Assembly: GCF_030362935.1 (NCBI RefSeq)
Contig: NZ_JAUCDY010000013.1
Span: 9,370-73,369 of the forward strand
Direction: 5' to 3'
Origin: Thiopseudomonas acetoxidans
GTDB taxonomy: Bacteria; Pseudomonadota; Gammaproteobacteria; Pseudomonadales; Pseudomonadaceae
DNA: 64,000 nucleotides
Below, piece by piece: positions 17,460 through 25,787 of this stretch (its first letter is position 1; each line of letters begins with the position of its first letter). The notes under the pieces are model-generated. The model did no database searches, had not been told where the DNA came from, and was given only the letters and a program-made list of their open reading frames with translations. A program made the translations under genes and the position numbers.

Positions 17460-18076
17460 TGGTGCATGGCCCACTGTTAGAAAAACTACTCGCCGGTCAG
17501 TTTCTGTGTGCCGTCACCGATGAGGAACTGTTTGCCAAGCTGCAGCGCGATGAGCTGCGCGAGCGCGTGGATGCGTATCTTAAACCGCTGAACCGACGCG
17601 TGGCGAGCAATGCAGATAATAGCGTGTATTTTTTGGCGTACCGCGATCTTGATGAGTCCGCACGTGTGCACCTAAAGCAGCAGTTTAGCGTAGTGATGAG
17701 CTCTTTACTGCCTTTATTAGAGTGGCTCACCTATGTGCAAGAAGCCATGGGCAGCGACAGCCTGCTCACCGCCGGTGACACCCTCAAGCTGCAAGAGTTG
17801 ATCCTGAAAACCGAAGATAACCCCAGCTTACGCCAGCGTTTACAGAGCCTCGCTGACGATAGGTTCTTTGGCTCAAGCGCTGATGCGGTCGATGGGCAAG
17901 CCAAACAAGTAGCTAGGCGCTTAGTCGAGCACGGTTATCTGCTGCAACCGCATAGTAATCGTCTGTACTTTACCGTCACCGGCAAGATTGATTACCTGCT
18001 TGAGCTGGTGCGTTTTATTAAAGACGAAGAAAACATTCCCTTGGAGTCCAGTCAAGCGCAAACGGAGCTGCTCTAA
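17456..18076 (+). CDS. MksE/JetB-like winged-helix subunit
   Basis: A 206-residue soluble protein between the SMC-like ATPase and the kleisin-like gene, overlapping the ATPase gene by 4 bp and the next gene by 1 bp. The predicted structure is mostly helical with two winged-helix-like parts (about residues 1-95 and 110-195). The second ends in LVEHGYLLQPHSNRLYFTVTG, a typical wing. The size and position match MukE/MksE/JetB (KITE) subunits, which bridge kleisin and SMC heads. The assignment rests on context, length and fold impression, not on a diagnostic motif. Confidence 0.7.
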   Translation: MMVHGPLLEKLLAGQFLCAVTDEELFAKLQRDELRERVDAYLKPLNRRVASNADNSVYFLAYRDLDESARVHLKQQFSVVMSSLLPLLEWLTYVQEAMGSDSLLTAGDTLKLQELILKTEDNPSLRQRLQSLADDRFFGSSADAVDGQAKQVARRLVEHGYLLQPHSNRLYFTVTGKIDYLLELVRFIKDEENIPLESSQAQTELL

Positions 18077-19332
18077 TGACTGCCTGCAATGACGACACGC
18101 ACCACCTAAGCAGTCTGTTGGAGGTGGGGGTTGAGCGACTTAAGCTGATTGGGGATAACGCCAGCCTGTTGATGCAGGGCTACCTCAGTGGCGGTGTTGA
18201 TCCGACGCAACTTAGTGAGCGCAGTTTGCGTCGGCTGGTGAGTGCACGGGTGCTGTATCAGCCCGAAGACAGCTTAGAGTTAAAGCTGCGGCAGCCGGTT
18301 GTACAGCTAGTGGCCGCGCTGGTCACCGATGAAAGCCGCCGCGCAATCAACACCGACATAGCCGACAAGCTGGTCAGTATTCGTGGCTATGTAGAAGGCT
18401 TGCGTGAAGCGCGACGCATGGGCGATAGCCTGCGTGCCGATCACCAGATGCAGCGGATCGATGAGGCGGTACAGGATTTAACCGCGCAGTTTGAGGAGGC
18501 TATTTTTAGCCTCTGGCATCGACTCAATAGCAACTTTGGTTTTGTCAGCAATCTCAGCGATAAGATTCGCGAAAACGACCGTGCTCAGCAGCAAATTAAA
18601 CGCCTCATTGACGGTTTGTCCTTGATTGATTTTGATGAATTGATCGAACTGGCCGAGGGCAATCCAGCGCTACGTAAAATTCTCGTCAGTCGCCTGCAAC
18701 AACACACAAGTGCCCACCATGGCAGCTTGCTGGAAGTGCAAAAACGGCTGGTCGAGCTGATGACACGTTTTCGTGAGCAGCAAGAACGCAGCTTACTGGT
18801 GGTTAAGATGGCCGCTTTCTTGCGTGAGCACCCGGGCTTTATGGTGGGGGATTACTCCTACCGAACACAGGTGCCAAACTTGGTTAACTGCGCGGCTGCG
18901 ATCATACCGGCAGCAGCAGTGACCTTAGATAAGCCCGAGCACCAGCCTGAGCTGACGCATTTAGTGCACAGCCTGTATCGCGAACTAGCCATTAAAGCCA
19001 GTACCCAGGAGACCAGTCTGAGTGCCGAGGCGGTCTGCGCGCCAGTGCAGCAGCAGGTCGAAGCACGCCAGCAGCAGCTAAAAAAGGATGCTATGCGTTA
19101 TTTTATTCAGGTGTGCGACACCTCACAGCCGTTATCAGCGCTGCAGTTTTTAAACGAGCACGAATTAGCCTGGCCGGCGGATATTTGGTTGTTTCAAGTG
19201 CTGGCTGAATACAGCGCCTTACCGCGCGATGAGCAAGCCTTGTTTGTCCTGCATCGGGAAGAGCGTCAACTAAACCAGTTTAACCATGTGCGGGTGATTG
19301 AAGATCTGGCCGTGAGGTATCACCCGGCATGA
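18076..19332 (+). CDS. MksF/JetA-like kleisin subunit
   Basis: A 418-residue soluble, largely helical protein. The N-terminal ~100 residues look like a winged helix (LSERSLRRLVSARVLYQ). The middle (about 100-260) is helical with RIDEAVQDLTAQFEEAIFSL and repeated charged helices. The C-terminal ~130 residues (DAMRYFIQVC to the end) form a compact domain that would be the ATPase-head binding part of a kleisin. Its length is close to JetA/MksF proteins. It overlaps its neighbours by 1 and 4 bp, indicating translational coupling and a fixed-stoichiometry complex. The kleisin role is inferred from position and shape. Confidence 0.68.
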   Translation: MTACNDDTHHLSSLLEVGVERLKLIGDNASLLMQGYLSGGVDPTQLSERSLRRLVSARVLYQPEDSLELKLRQPVVQLVAALVTDESRRAINTDIADKLVSIRGYVEGLREARRMGDSLRADHQMQRIDEAVQDLTAQFEEAIFSLWHRLNSNFGFVSNLSDKIRENDRAQQQIKRLIDGLSLIDFDELIELAEGNPALRKILVSRLQQHTSAHHGSLLEVQKRLVELMTRFREQQERSLLVVKMAAFLREHPGFMVGDYSYRTQVPNLVNCAAAIIPAAAVTLDKPEHQPELTHLVHSLYRELAIKASTQETSLSAEAVCAPVQQQVEARQQQLKKDAMRYFIQVCDTSQPLSALQFLNEHELAWPADIWLFQVLAEYSALPRDEQALFVLHREERQLNQFNHVRVIEDLAVRYHPA

Positions 19333-20144
19333 ACCGAGATCTAACGCGCAGCGAGCGCAGAGTATTAAGAGACATCAAAGCCAAGCTGCGCTGCCAAGTT
19401 CGTTACTCGCGTAAGCTGACTGACACCGAACGTCGTGTGTTGGCGTGGTGTCACGAGCAGGACTTGTTGGCCACTGTGCCCATACAAGTGCAGGAGTACA
19501 GCTATACGCTGACGCTGCTGCACGCTATTGAGCAGCGCTTGGCGCTACTGGGTTTAGCGCCTTTGGGCGCAGACTTGTCCGGCTCAAGTTTAGCGCAAGC
19601 TGCCCAAGGCGCCGCCGAACATAAGTCCGGGCGCAGTCAGCCCCGCGAGCACCGTGTATTAAGAGCGGCAGGGGGCTTAATTCTTGATCAGGACCAGCGC
19701 GAACTGGCACTGGAGTCGTTTAGCGAGATTATCCTCGTTGAAAACCTAGACTGCTTTTACCAGTTAACGCGCTTTCACTTACCTGTATTGCCCAGTAGCC
19801 TGGTGATTTACCGTGGCGATAGCCTATACAGCACAGGCCGCGCCCAGCTGTTGAAACGCTGGCGCGAGGGGGGCTATGGGCCGCGCAAATATTTCGGTGA
19901 TCTGGACCCCAAGGGCCTACATATGGCCAGCAGCGAAGGCTTTACGCATTTAGCTGTCCCCGAGTTGGATTGGTTTTGCCAGCAGGCCAGTGAGCAGGCG
20001 TATCCGAGCAAGCAACACAGCCTTACCGCGCAACTGCGTGTCAGTGAGGAGTTGCAGCCTTACCTGAGTTTTATTCAGCGCCACCAGCGTGCGCTTTTAC
20101 AGCAGTGGCTGCAAGATGTCGCTTTGCATTGGGTGTTGGTGTGA
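19329..20144 (+). CDS. JetD/MksG-like Toprim nuclease subunit, short form
   Basis: A 271-residue protein whose second half is a Toprim domain of the DUF2220 (JetD C-terminal) type. The acidic Glu sits in ILVENLDCFYQL (E138), and the DxD in YFGDLDPKGL (D191, D193). JetD-type proteins cut DNA in a metal-dependent way once the SMC motor stalls. The N-terminal part (about 130 residues) is shorter than the usual JetD arm domain, so the protein is compact compared with the ~380-residue canonical form. It starts with ATG overlapping the kleisin stop by 4 bp and closes the operon. Confidence 0.8.
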   Translation: MNRDLTRSERRVLRDIKAKLRCQVRYSRKLTDTERRVLAWCHEQDLLATVPIQVQEYSYTLTLLHAIEQRLALLGLAPLGADLSGSSLAQAAQGAAEHKSGRSQPREHRVLRAAGGLILDQDQRELALESFSEIILVENLDCFYQLTRFHLPVLPSSLVIYRGDSLYSTGRAQLLKRWREGGYGPRKYFGDLDPKGLHMASSEGFTHLAVPELDWFCQQASEQAYPSKQHSLTAQLRVSEELQPYLSFIQRHQRALLQQWLQDVALHWVLV

Positions 20145-20288
20145 TGCAGGCACGGTGTCTGGGTGCGTGAGAACCACCGCTCATGCGACCATCAACGAAG
20201 TGAGCCGGCGGGTGGAAGCTGATACCATCGACCGAGTTTAGGTTATGCTCCACGTTTGTTTATCAACCAAAAGAGCCTCACACTTGTT

Positions 20289-21338
20289 ATGTCACACTTG
20301 GATTATAAAAGCGGTATTTTAAAAGCCCTGTTGATCGTCGCCGCCTTGTTTGTTGTGCTGGCGGGATTAAAAGTGGCCGCGAATATTTTAGTGCCTTTTT
20401 TGTTGTCGCTATTTATCGCCATTATCTGCCACCCGCTGGTGAAGAAAATAGAGCGTCTAAAAGTACCCAAGCCCCTGGCCATTGTCGGTGTGGTGCTGGT
20501 GGTCGTAACCGTGGCGGTATACATGGTGAGTTTGGTGGGTAAGTCGCTGCTTGAGCTGTCGCAAATGCTGCCCAGCTATTTAGAAACCTTGCGCGGTGAG
20601 ATTAATTGGGTGGTCGACAAGCTGGCCACCTACGACATTGTCGTCTCTAGAGAGCTGATCACCGAGTATTTTAACCCAGGCGTGGCGATGAAGTTGGTGG
20701 CCGATACCCTCAGCAGCTTAGGTGATGTGATGAAGAACCTGTTTTTGGTCATTATCACCGTGGTGTTTATGCTGTTTGAAGCCTCATCATTACCTAAAAA
20801 AATCTATGCAGCGCTTGATAAACCCGATGAGAAAATGCAGCAGGCGGAGCGCTTTTTAGCCTCGGTCAACAACTACCTGGCCATCAAAACCCTAGTTAGC
20901 GCCGCCACCGGCCTTGGTGTGACCCTGATGCTGTGGGCTGTGGGGTTGGATTTTTACTTACTTTGGGGTGTGCTGGCATTTTTGCTTAATTACATTCCAA
21001 ATATTGGCTCAATCATCGCCGCGATTCCGGCGGTGTTATTGGCCGCATTGCAGTTTGGCTTGGCGCCGGCTGGGTTTATCGGCGTCGGTTACTTGGCGAT
21101 TAACGCTGTGATGGCCAACTTAATTGAGCCAAGGTATTTAGGTCGTGGCTTAGGCCTGTCCACTTTAGTGGTGTTTTTGTCATTGGTGTTCTGGGGCTGG
21201 CTGTTAGGCAGCGTGGGCATGCTTTTGTCTGTGCTCTTAACCATGGTGATAAAAATAGGGCTGGAAAACTCAGAAGATGGCAAGTGGATTGCCACGTTAT
21301 TATCTGGCGATGTGCAAGAGCCTAAACAGGAGCAGTAA
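20289..21338 (+). CDS. AI-2E family transporter (PerM/YdiK-type permease)
   Basis: A 349-residue integral membrane protein with seven or eight hydrophobic segments: a hydrophobic pair at about 12-50, one at about 60-85, an amphipathic region at 100-150, and the rest at 155-180 and 200-330. The motif LLNYIPNIGSIIAAIPAVL followed by NLIEPRYLGRGLGLS is diagnostic of the family. Members export small molecules or act as Na+/H+ antiporters; the substrate cannot be read from sequence. ATG at 20289 is preferred to an upstream TTG at 20256. It follows the SMC operon after about 145 bp and is probably a separate unit. Confidence 0.88.
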   Translation: MSHLDYKSGILKALLIVAALFVVLAGLKVAANILVPFLLSLFIAIICHPLVKKIERLKVPKPLAIVGVVLVVVTVAVYMVSLVGKSLLELSQMLPSYLETLRGEINWVVDKLATYDIVVSRELITEYFNPGVAMKLVADTLSSLGDVMKNLFLVIITVVFMLFEASSLPKKIYAALDKPDEKMQQAERFLASVNNYLAIKTLVSAATGLGVTLMLWAVGLDFYLLWGVLAFLLNYIPNIGSIIAAIPAVLLAALQFGLAPAGFIGVGYLAINAVMANLIEPRYLGRGLGLSTLVVFLSLVFWGWLLGSVGMLLSVLLTMVIKIGLENSEDGKWIATLLSGDVQEPKQEQ

Positions 21339-21409
21339 GGTTGGGTGCGGCTTCGCTCGCGCCTTGCTGAGTCGCGATTGAGTCCGGCTGAGAACGTTTG
21401 GGAAAGTCA

Positions 21410-21434
21410 GGGGCTGGCTGGATGGCCAGCCGCC
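21410..21434. terminator. stem-loop between the permease and the betT remnant
   Basis: An inverted repeat CTGGC (21414-21418) / GCCAG (21425-21429), with four further GC pairs around a bulge, forms a strong hairpin between two converging genes. No T-run follows on either side, so a termination role is only suggested. Confidence 0.3.
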
Positions 21435-21517
21435 CCTCGCGGTTAAAAGCGCGCGGATGTAGTAACACCCGCTTAATGAGGCCCTGAATAACAGGACTTA
21501 GCTGACAACGCAGAACA

Positions 21518-21943
21518 TTATTCAGGCTTTTCTGTGGTATCGCTTGGGTCGTGTGACGCCTGCTCACTCTCGCTGAGCAAGTCGTCATGTTCAGCCATTT
21601 TCCATGGCAAGCTACTGGGCGAAACATGCAGAAAGTGCAGATACTTTTCGAACTGATCTAGCAAATCACGGATGATACTTTGCTTGTCATAGCCGTAAAT
21701 ATCATACGACTGCCCACCGCGGCGCAAAAACACTTCTGCACGGCCATACTGGGGAGCAGGCTGCTCACTAGAGTGATGCGTGCCGTCAAGCCCGTAATCT
21801 GGCGTGTCATAGGTGACCAAGCGTATTTCATAGACGAAGTCGATGGCCTCACCTTTGATTACTTCTAAATACACCCGGTTATTGTGTGGATCTTTTTCGA
21901 CAATGGCTAACCAGCCCTCATTGCTGAGCGCTTTGCGCAACAC
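21518..21943 (-). pseudogene. betT: C-terminal fragment of a BetT-type choline (BCCT) transporter
   Basis: The open stretch encodes about 141 residues matching the cytoplasmic C-terminal extension of BetT: GEAIDFVYEIRLV, then RAEVFLRRGGQSYDIYGYDKQ, then LLDQFEKYLHFLHVS. None of the twelve BCCT membrane helices is present. Upstream on the same strand the frame closes at about 21979 without any transporter sequence, so at least 500 N-terminal codons have been deleted. The fragment ends next to a 5'-truncated gene on the opposite strand. The GTG at 21943 is not a real start. Confidence 0.85.
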
Positions 21944-21993
21944 CGGCCTTTGGCCCGGCTGGACTGCATGGCGAACTCAATCAGCTGCATGAC

Positions 21994-24072
21994 TTGCTGC
22001 ACACATGGGAGACCATGACAGAAGGTGAGGTGCGTAACGCTACTGCCCAGCGCATTGTTGAGCTCACAGCTGAATTGAATATAGATAAAGACTTAGCGCT
22101 TGATCTGGACAGCATGCAAGACAATCTAGCTGAGCTTGTGGGTGCCTTACACCTGCATTTGCATGACTTGGCGTTGCAACATCAGCCATTGGGGTTAGCG
22201 CACTTTGGACTGCCTGCCGAAGATGATTTGCGTCTATTTACCGTACAGCAGATGTTAGGTATGCCTCTATTGGAAGCGCTGTTTCCTGACGACCCCGAAG
22301 AGCTATTGGTGGTGGATTATCAGGAACTTCGCAATAGTAAGCCTTGGCAGCTGCTTGACCAGCACTTGCGCCAAGGCAAAGAGTGGCAAGGTGATGGCAG
22401 CATCGGAGAGTTATTGGTCGAGGGACGTAATTATTGGCAGAACTTTGCTAACAATGGTGAGTTGGACGGTTACTTCAACGCCCTCCAAGGACGACATATT
22501 GAATCATCCTACGGTGGCGATCCGATTAAAAGTCCCGATAGTTTGCCCACTGGGCGCAATCTATACGGCTTCGACCCTTCACGTATTCCTACCCGTGAAG
22601 CTTGGCAGGCAGGTCAATTGGCGGCACAACGCTTGCTGGAGCAGCATCGTGATGAGCATGGCAGCTACCCAGACAAGCTAGCGTTTAGCCTGTGGTCGGT
22701 TGAGACAATGCGCCATTTTGGTTTGCTTGAAGCGCAAGCAATGGCCGTGATGGGGTACCGGCCGGTTTGGGATGAAGGTGGTCGTGTAACGGGTATTGAA
22801 GCTATTCCAGCAGCAGAGTTGCAACGCCCGCGGGTGGATGTGGTGATCTCTGCCACTGGACTTTATCGCGACCACTTTCCCAATGTCATGAAATGGTTAG
22901 CACAGGCAGCGGAACAAGCCAGCGAACTACAGGAGCCGGACAATAGAATAGCTGCCAACAGTCAACGACTTGAGCAACAGTTCTTCGCCAGTGGCATGTC
23001 TAATGAAGATGCACGCCTAGCTTCACGTACGCGTATTTTTTCATCAGAATCGGGTGCCTACGGTACTGGGTTGGATGATGCCACTTTGGTGAGTAACAGC
23101 TTTGGCGAAACGGATGATAACCAGCAAGACCGTTTGGCTGGGGAGGCCAAACTGGCAAAGCTGTACCTCGAGCGCATGCAGTTTGCCTATGGGCCAGACA
23201 GTTCACGCTGGGGCGAGAAGGGCGCTACTAACCTTTATGCCGAGCAGCTAAAAGGTGTTGAGGGGGCGGTGCTAGCACGCTCGTCCAATCTGTACGGCAT
23301 GCTGACCACGGACGACCCTTTTCAATACTTAGGCGGCTTGGGACTTGCGGTTCGCCATCTCGATGGTAAATCACCAGAGCTGTATATCAGCAACTTGCGT
23401 GATGCCGGAAATCCACGGGTAGAAACCGCAGCTGGTTTTCTCGCTCGTGATCTGCGTACCCGCTACCTACATCCGGGCTGGATTGAGCAGGTACAGAAAG
23501 AAGGGTACAGCGGCGCATTAGAAGTGCTGGGCAGTGCCAATAACCTGTGGGGATGGCAGGTTACAGCGCCAGAAACTGTACGTGATGACCAGTGGAATGA
23601 GTACAAAGCAGTTTATATGGATGACAAGTATGAGTTGGGCATCAATGAGTGGTTTGAAGAGCATCACCCGCATGCCCAAGCACAACTGATTGAGCGCATG
23701 CTCGAGGCGGCACGAAAGGAGTACTGGCAAACCGATGAGCAAAACTTACAGCAGTTAGCCCAACGTTGGCAGGAGTTGGCTGAGCGATATGACGTGCAAA
23801 GTAACAACAGTCATTTTAATGACTATGTGGCTCAAGCCGCTGTTGGCTTTGGTTTGGGTGCAACAGCTAACTCTGCTGAGGCAAGCAGTATGCCAGAGGC
23901 CACTGAGGCAGCGGATGCGAATCTGGAAACTGTTGAAGGCCAGCGGCTAGAAAAACAACAAGAGGGAGCGTCACAGCCTGAGCCATTTGACCCTATGTTT
24001 TTAATAGGTCTGCTGGTGATCGTTTTGGCGGTACTGGGCGGTGCTTGGCGTCAATCACGTCGTTTAGCCTGA
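21994..24072 (+). pseudogene. 5'-truncated CobN/HmuS-like chelatase gene (C-terminal half remains)
   Basis: The 692 readable residues correspond to the C-terminal half of a CobN/magnesium chelatase H-type protein. DVVISATGLYRDHFPN (about residues 281-297), the SESGAYGTGLDDATL and NLYGMLTTDDPFQYLGGL stretches, and the 'ELYISNLRDAG' region are chelatase hallmarks. The last 30 residues are one membrane helix (FLIGLLVIVLAVLGG), as in the membrane-anchored HmuS group linked to heme iron removal. Full-length members are about twice as long. The frame is open only back to about 21925 and the apparent TTG start at 21994 has no ribosome binding site. The remaining genes of the set (hmuT-, hmuU- and hemP-like) follow intact. 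Confidence 0.78.
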
Positions 24073-24140
24073 CTTGGTTGTATTGCGGGCAGCTGCATTC
24101 AAGTCGTTGCCCGAATTGTTTTTATTAAGGAGAGTTTTAA

Positions 24141-24644
24141 ATGTCACTGCAATTATTAGTTGAAACAGCTTTGTACCAAGCCAGTCAGCTGTTTATGCTG
24201 CCAATTTTATTGGCGGTGATTCTGCTGTTTGTTTACGCTTTTTACGCCGTAGGGGTGTTTGTTTGGCAAAGACGCCAGCGTCATCAAGGGCTGGAAGGTG
24301 CGTTTGATTTGCTGTACAGCTGGCAAAAAAACCCAGCTATGAGCAATATTGAGCTGGAAACACAAGCGTTCAAGCGTTTAGAAATACCAAGAATTGTTAC
24401 TAGGGTTACGCCTATGCTTGGGCTGGTGGCAACGATGATTCCAATGGGACCTGCGCTGAAATCGCTGTCAGGTGGCGATCTGGCGCAAGCAAGCGATAAC
24501 CTAACCGTTGCTTTTTCAGCAGTAATTCTGTCGTTGATTGCTGCTTCGCTCACCTACTGGGTTGTTAACGTGCGTCGTCGTTGGTATGCCGAAGAAATAG
24601 TGCAGATAGAAACGCTGCGCTTGGCAGGGCAGGTACAGTCATGA
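24141..24644 (+). CDS. MotA/TolQ/ExbB-type proton channel subunit (HmuT-like)
   Basis: A 167-residue membrane protein with an N-terminal helix (about 18-45) and two more helices (about 90-110 and 118-145). The loop RVTPMLGLVATMIPMGPAL with a following SDNLTVAFSAVILSLIAAS is the family signature. It starts at ATG 24141 behind a strong AAGGAGAG site and overlaps the next gene by 4 bp. In the cobN-like/MotA-like/DUF2149 cluster, as in Bacteroides HmuSTU, this subunit is thought to energise the chelatase partner; here that partner is truncated. Confidence 0.85.
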   Translation: MSLQLLVETALYQASQLFMLPILLAVILLFVYAFYAVGVFVWQRRQRHQGLEGAFDLLYSWQKNPAMSNIELETQAFKRLEIPRIVTRVTPMLGLVATMIPMGPALKSLSGGDLAQASDNLTVAFSAVILSLIAASLTYWVVNVRRRWYAEEIVQIETLRLAGQVQS

Positions 24645-24952
24645 GTTTACGCTTGATTGAAGATGCTGATGCGGACGACCCGATTTTATCGGTAGTCAAC
24701 TTGATTGACGTGTTTTTGGTCGTTATAGCGGCACTGCTACTTACTGTGGCGAGCAATCCGCTCAATCCCTTTATGCAAGAAGACTTTACCCTGGTAAAAA
24801 GCCCCGGCCAAGACAACATGGAAGTGATAGTGAAGAAAGGAGAGGTGTTGGAGCATTACAAATCCAGCGGAGAGATGGGCGAGGGTGAGGGCGCTAAGGC
24901 GGGTATTACCTATCGTATGAAGGACGGGAGTATGATTTATGTGCCGGAATGA
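24641..24952 (+). CDS. DUF2149 protein (HmuU-like membrane partner)
   Basis: A 103-residue protein with one N-terminal membrane helix (DPILSVVNLIDVFLVVIAALLL) and a small soluble domain ending GITYRMKDGSMIYVPE, matching DUF2149 and resembling ExbD-type topology. ATG at 24641 overlaps the upstream stop (ATGA). A longer frame from 24581 exists but would run through the previous gene. With the MotA/TolQ-like protein it probably forms a proton-driven module for the CobN-like protein. Confidence 0.85.
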   Translation: MSLRLIEDADADDPILSVVNLIDVFLVVIAALLLTVASNPLNPFMQEDFTLVKSPGQDNMEVIVKKGEVLEHYKSSGEMGEGEGAKAGITYRMKDGSMIYVPE

Positions 24953-25148
24953 TCGCGCTAATAATGTAGCTGCCCATGCATCAGGCGTTGCCAGTTTCGA
25001 GAGTGATGCGTGTAATTGCCAGCATACACAACGCCACCTAAGCAGTAGTGCGTTATTAGGCAGTGCTAATGAGGTTGTAATTGAGCACAATGGTTGTCAG
25101 TACAGTTTGCGTATCACGCGACAAAATAAGCTAATTTTGACCAAGTAG
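24939..25148 (+). CDS. hemP: hemin uptake protein HemP
   Basis: A 69-residue protein whose C-terminal half follows the HemP pattern: SSALLGSANEVVIEHNGCQYSLRITRQNKLILTK, where the final R-x-T-R-x-x-K-LILTK is the strongest mark. The N-terminal half has several Cys and His residues. Its ATG at 24939 lies inside the DUF2149 gene (14-bp overlap), so the two are translationally coupled. HemP proteins accompany heme uptake genes and influence their expression, which supports a heme-related role for the whole cluster. Confidence 0.85.
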   Translation: MCRNDRANNVAAHASGVASFESDACNCQHTQRHLSSSALLGSANEVVIEHNGCQYSLRITRQNKLILTK

Positions 25149-25263
25149 TGTTGGGTGTGAAGTGTCGAGGTTGATAGCTCTGTTGGCTCTTGAATACCGT
25201 GCCATTGTCCAAACTTGAAATAAGTAGCTAGAAATAGATGCTTTTAAGAAAATGCCCTACAAA

Positions 25264-25787
25264 CCAGAACAGGTTTATTCACAGGCTAGCAGGTCGGGGG
25301 ATTTGTTAGTATGGCTTTTTCCAGTTGGGTCAGATTAAGCACTGCCACATGAATACGTCTTTTACCCTACGGCCTTATCAGCAAGAAGCTGTGGATGCCA
25401 CGCTTAAACACTTTCGTACGTCCGATGAGTCGGCGGTGATTGTGTTGCCTACCGGTGCGGGTAAAAGCCTGGTGATTGCCGAATTGGCTCGGCTGGCACG
25501 GCGTAAAATTTTGGTGGTCACCCACGTGAAAGAGCTGGTGGAGCAAAACCACGCCAAATACCAAAGCTATGGGGTTGAGGGCGGTATTTTCTCGGCGGGG
25601 TTAAACCGTAAAGACAGCCATCATCAAGTGACCTTTGCCAGTGTGCAATCGGTGGCGGCGAATTTGGATCAGTTTCACGATGAATACTCACTGATGATTA
25701 TTGATGAGTGTCATCGCGTCAGTGGCGAGGAGGACAGCCAGTATCAACGCATTATCCAGCAGTTGCGCCAACAAAACACGGGCTTAA
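25264..25787 (+). repeat. 524-bp direct repeat, copy 2 (start of intact radD)
   Basis: This is the partner of 11539-12062, same orientation and length. Sequences outside both borders differ: 'GCCCTACAAA' precedes this copy and 'CTAAAACG' precedes the other. Homologous recombination between the copies would remove about 13.7 kb, including the SMC operon and the heme-associated cluster, and leave one intact radD. Confidence 0.93.

Noticed and set aside
20071..20253. Minus-strand 60-residue frame between the Toprim gene and the permease
   Set aside because: It overlaps the Toprim coding sequence, shows no family pattern and has no ribosome binding site.
21518..21943. A stand-alone 141-residue gene
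   Set aside because: The sequence matches only the cytoplasmic C-terminal domain of BetT transporters and the apparent start is internal, so it is treated as a remnant.
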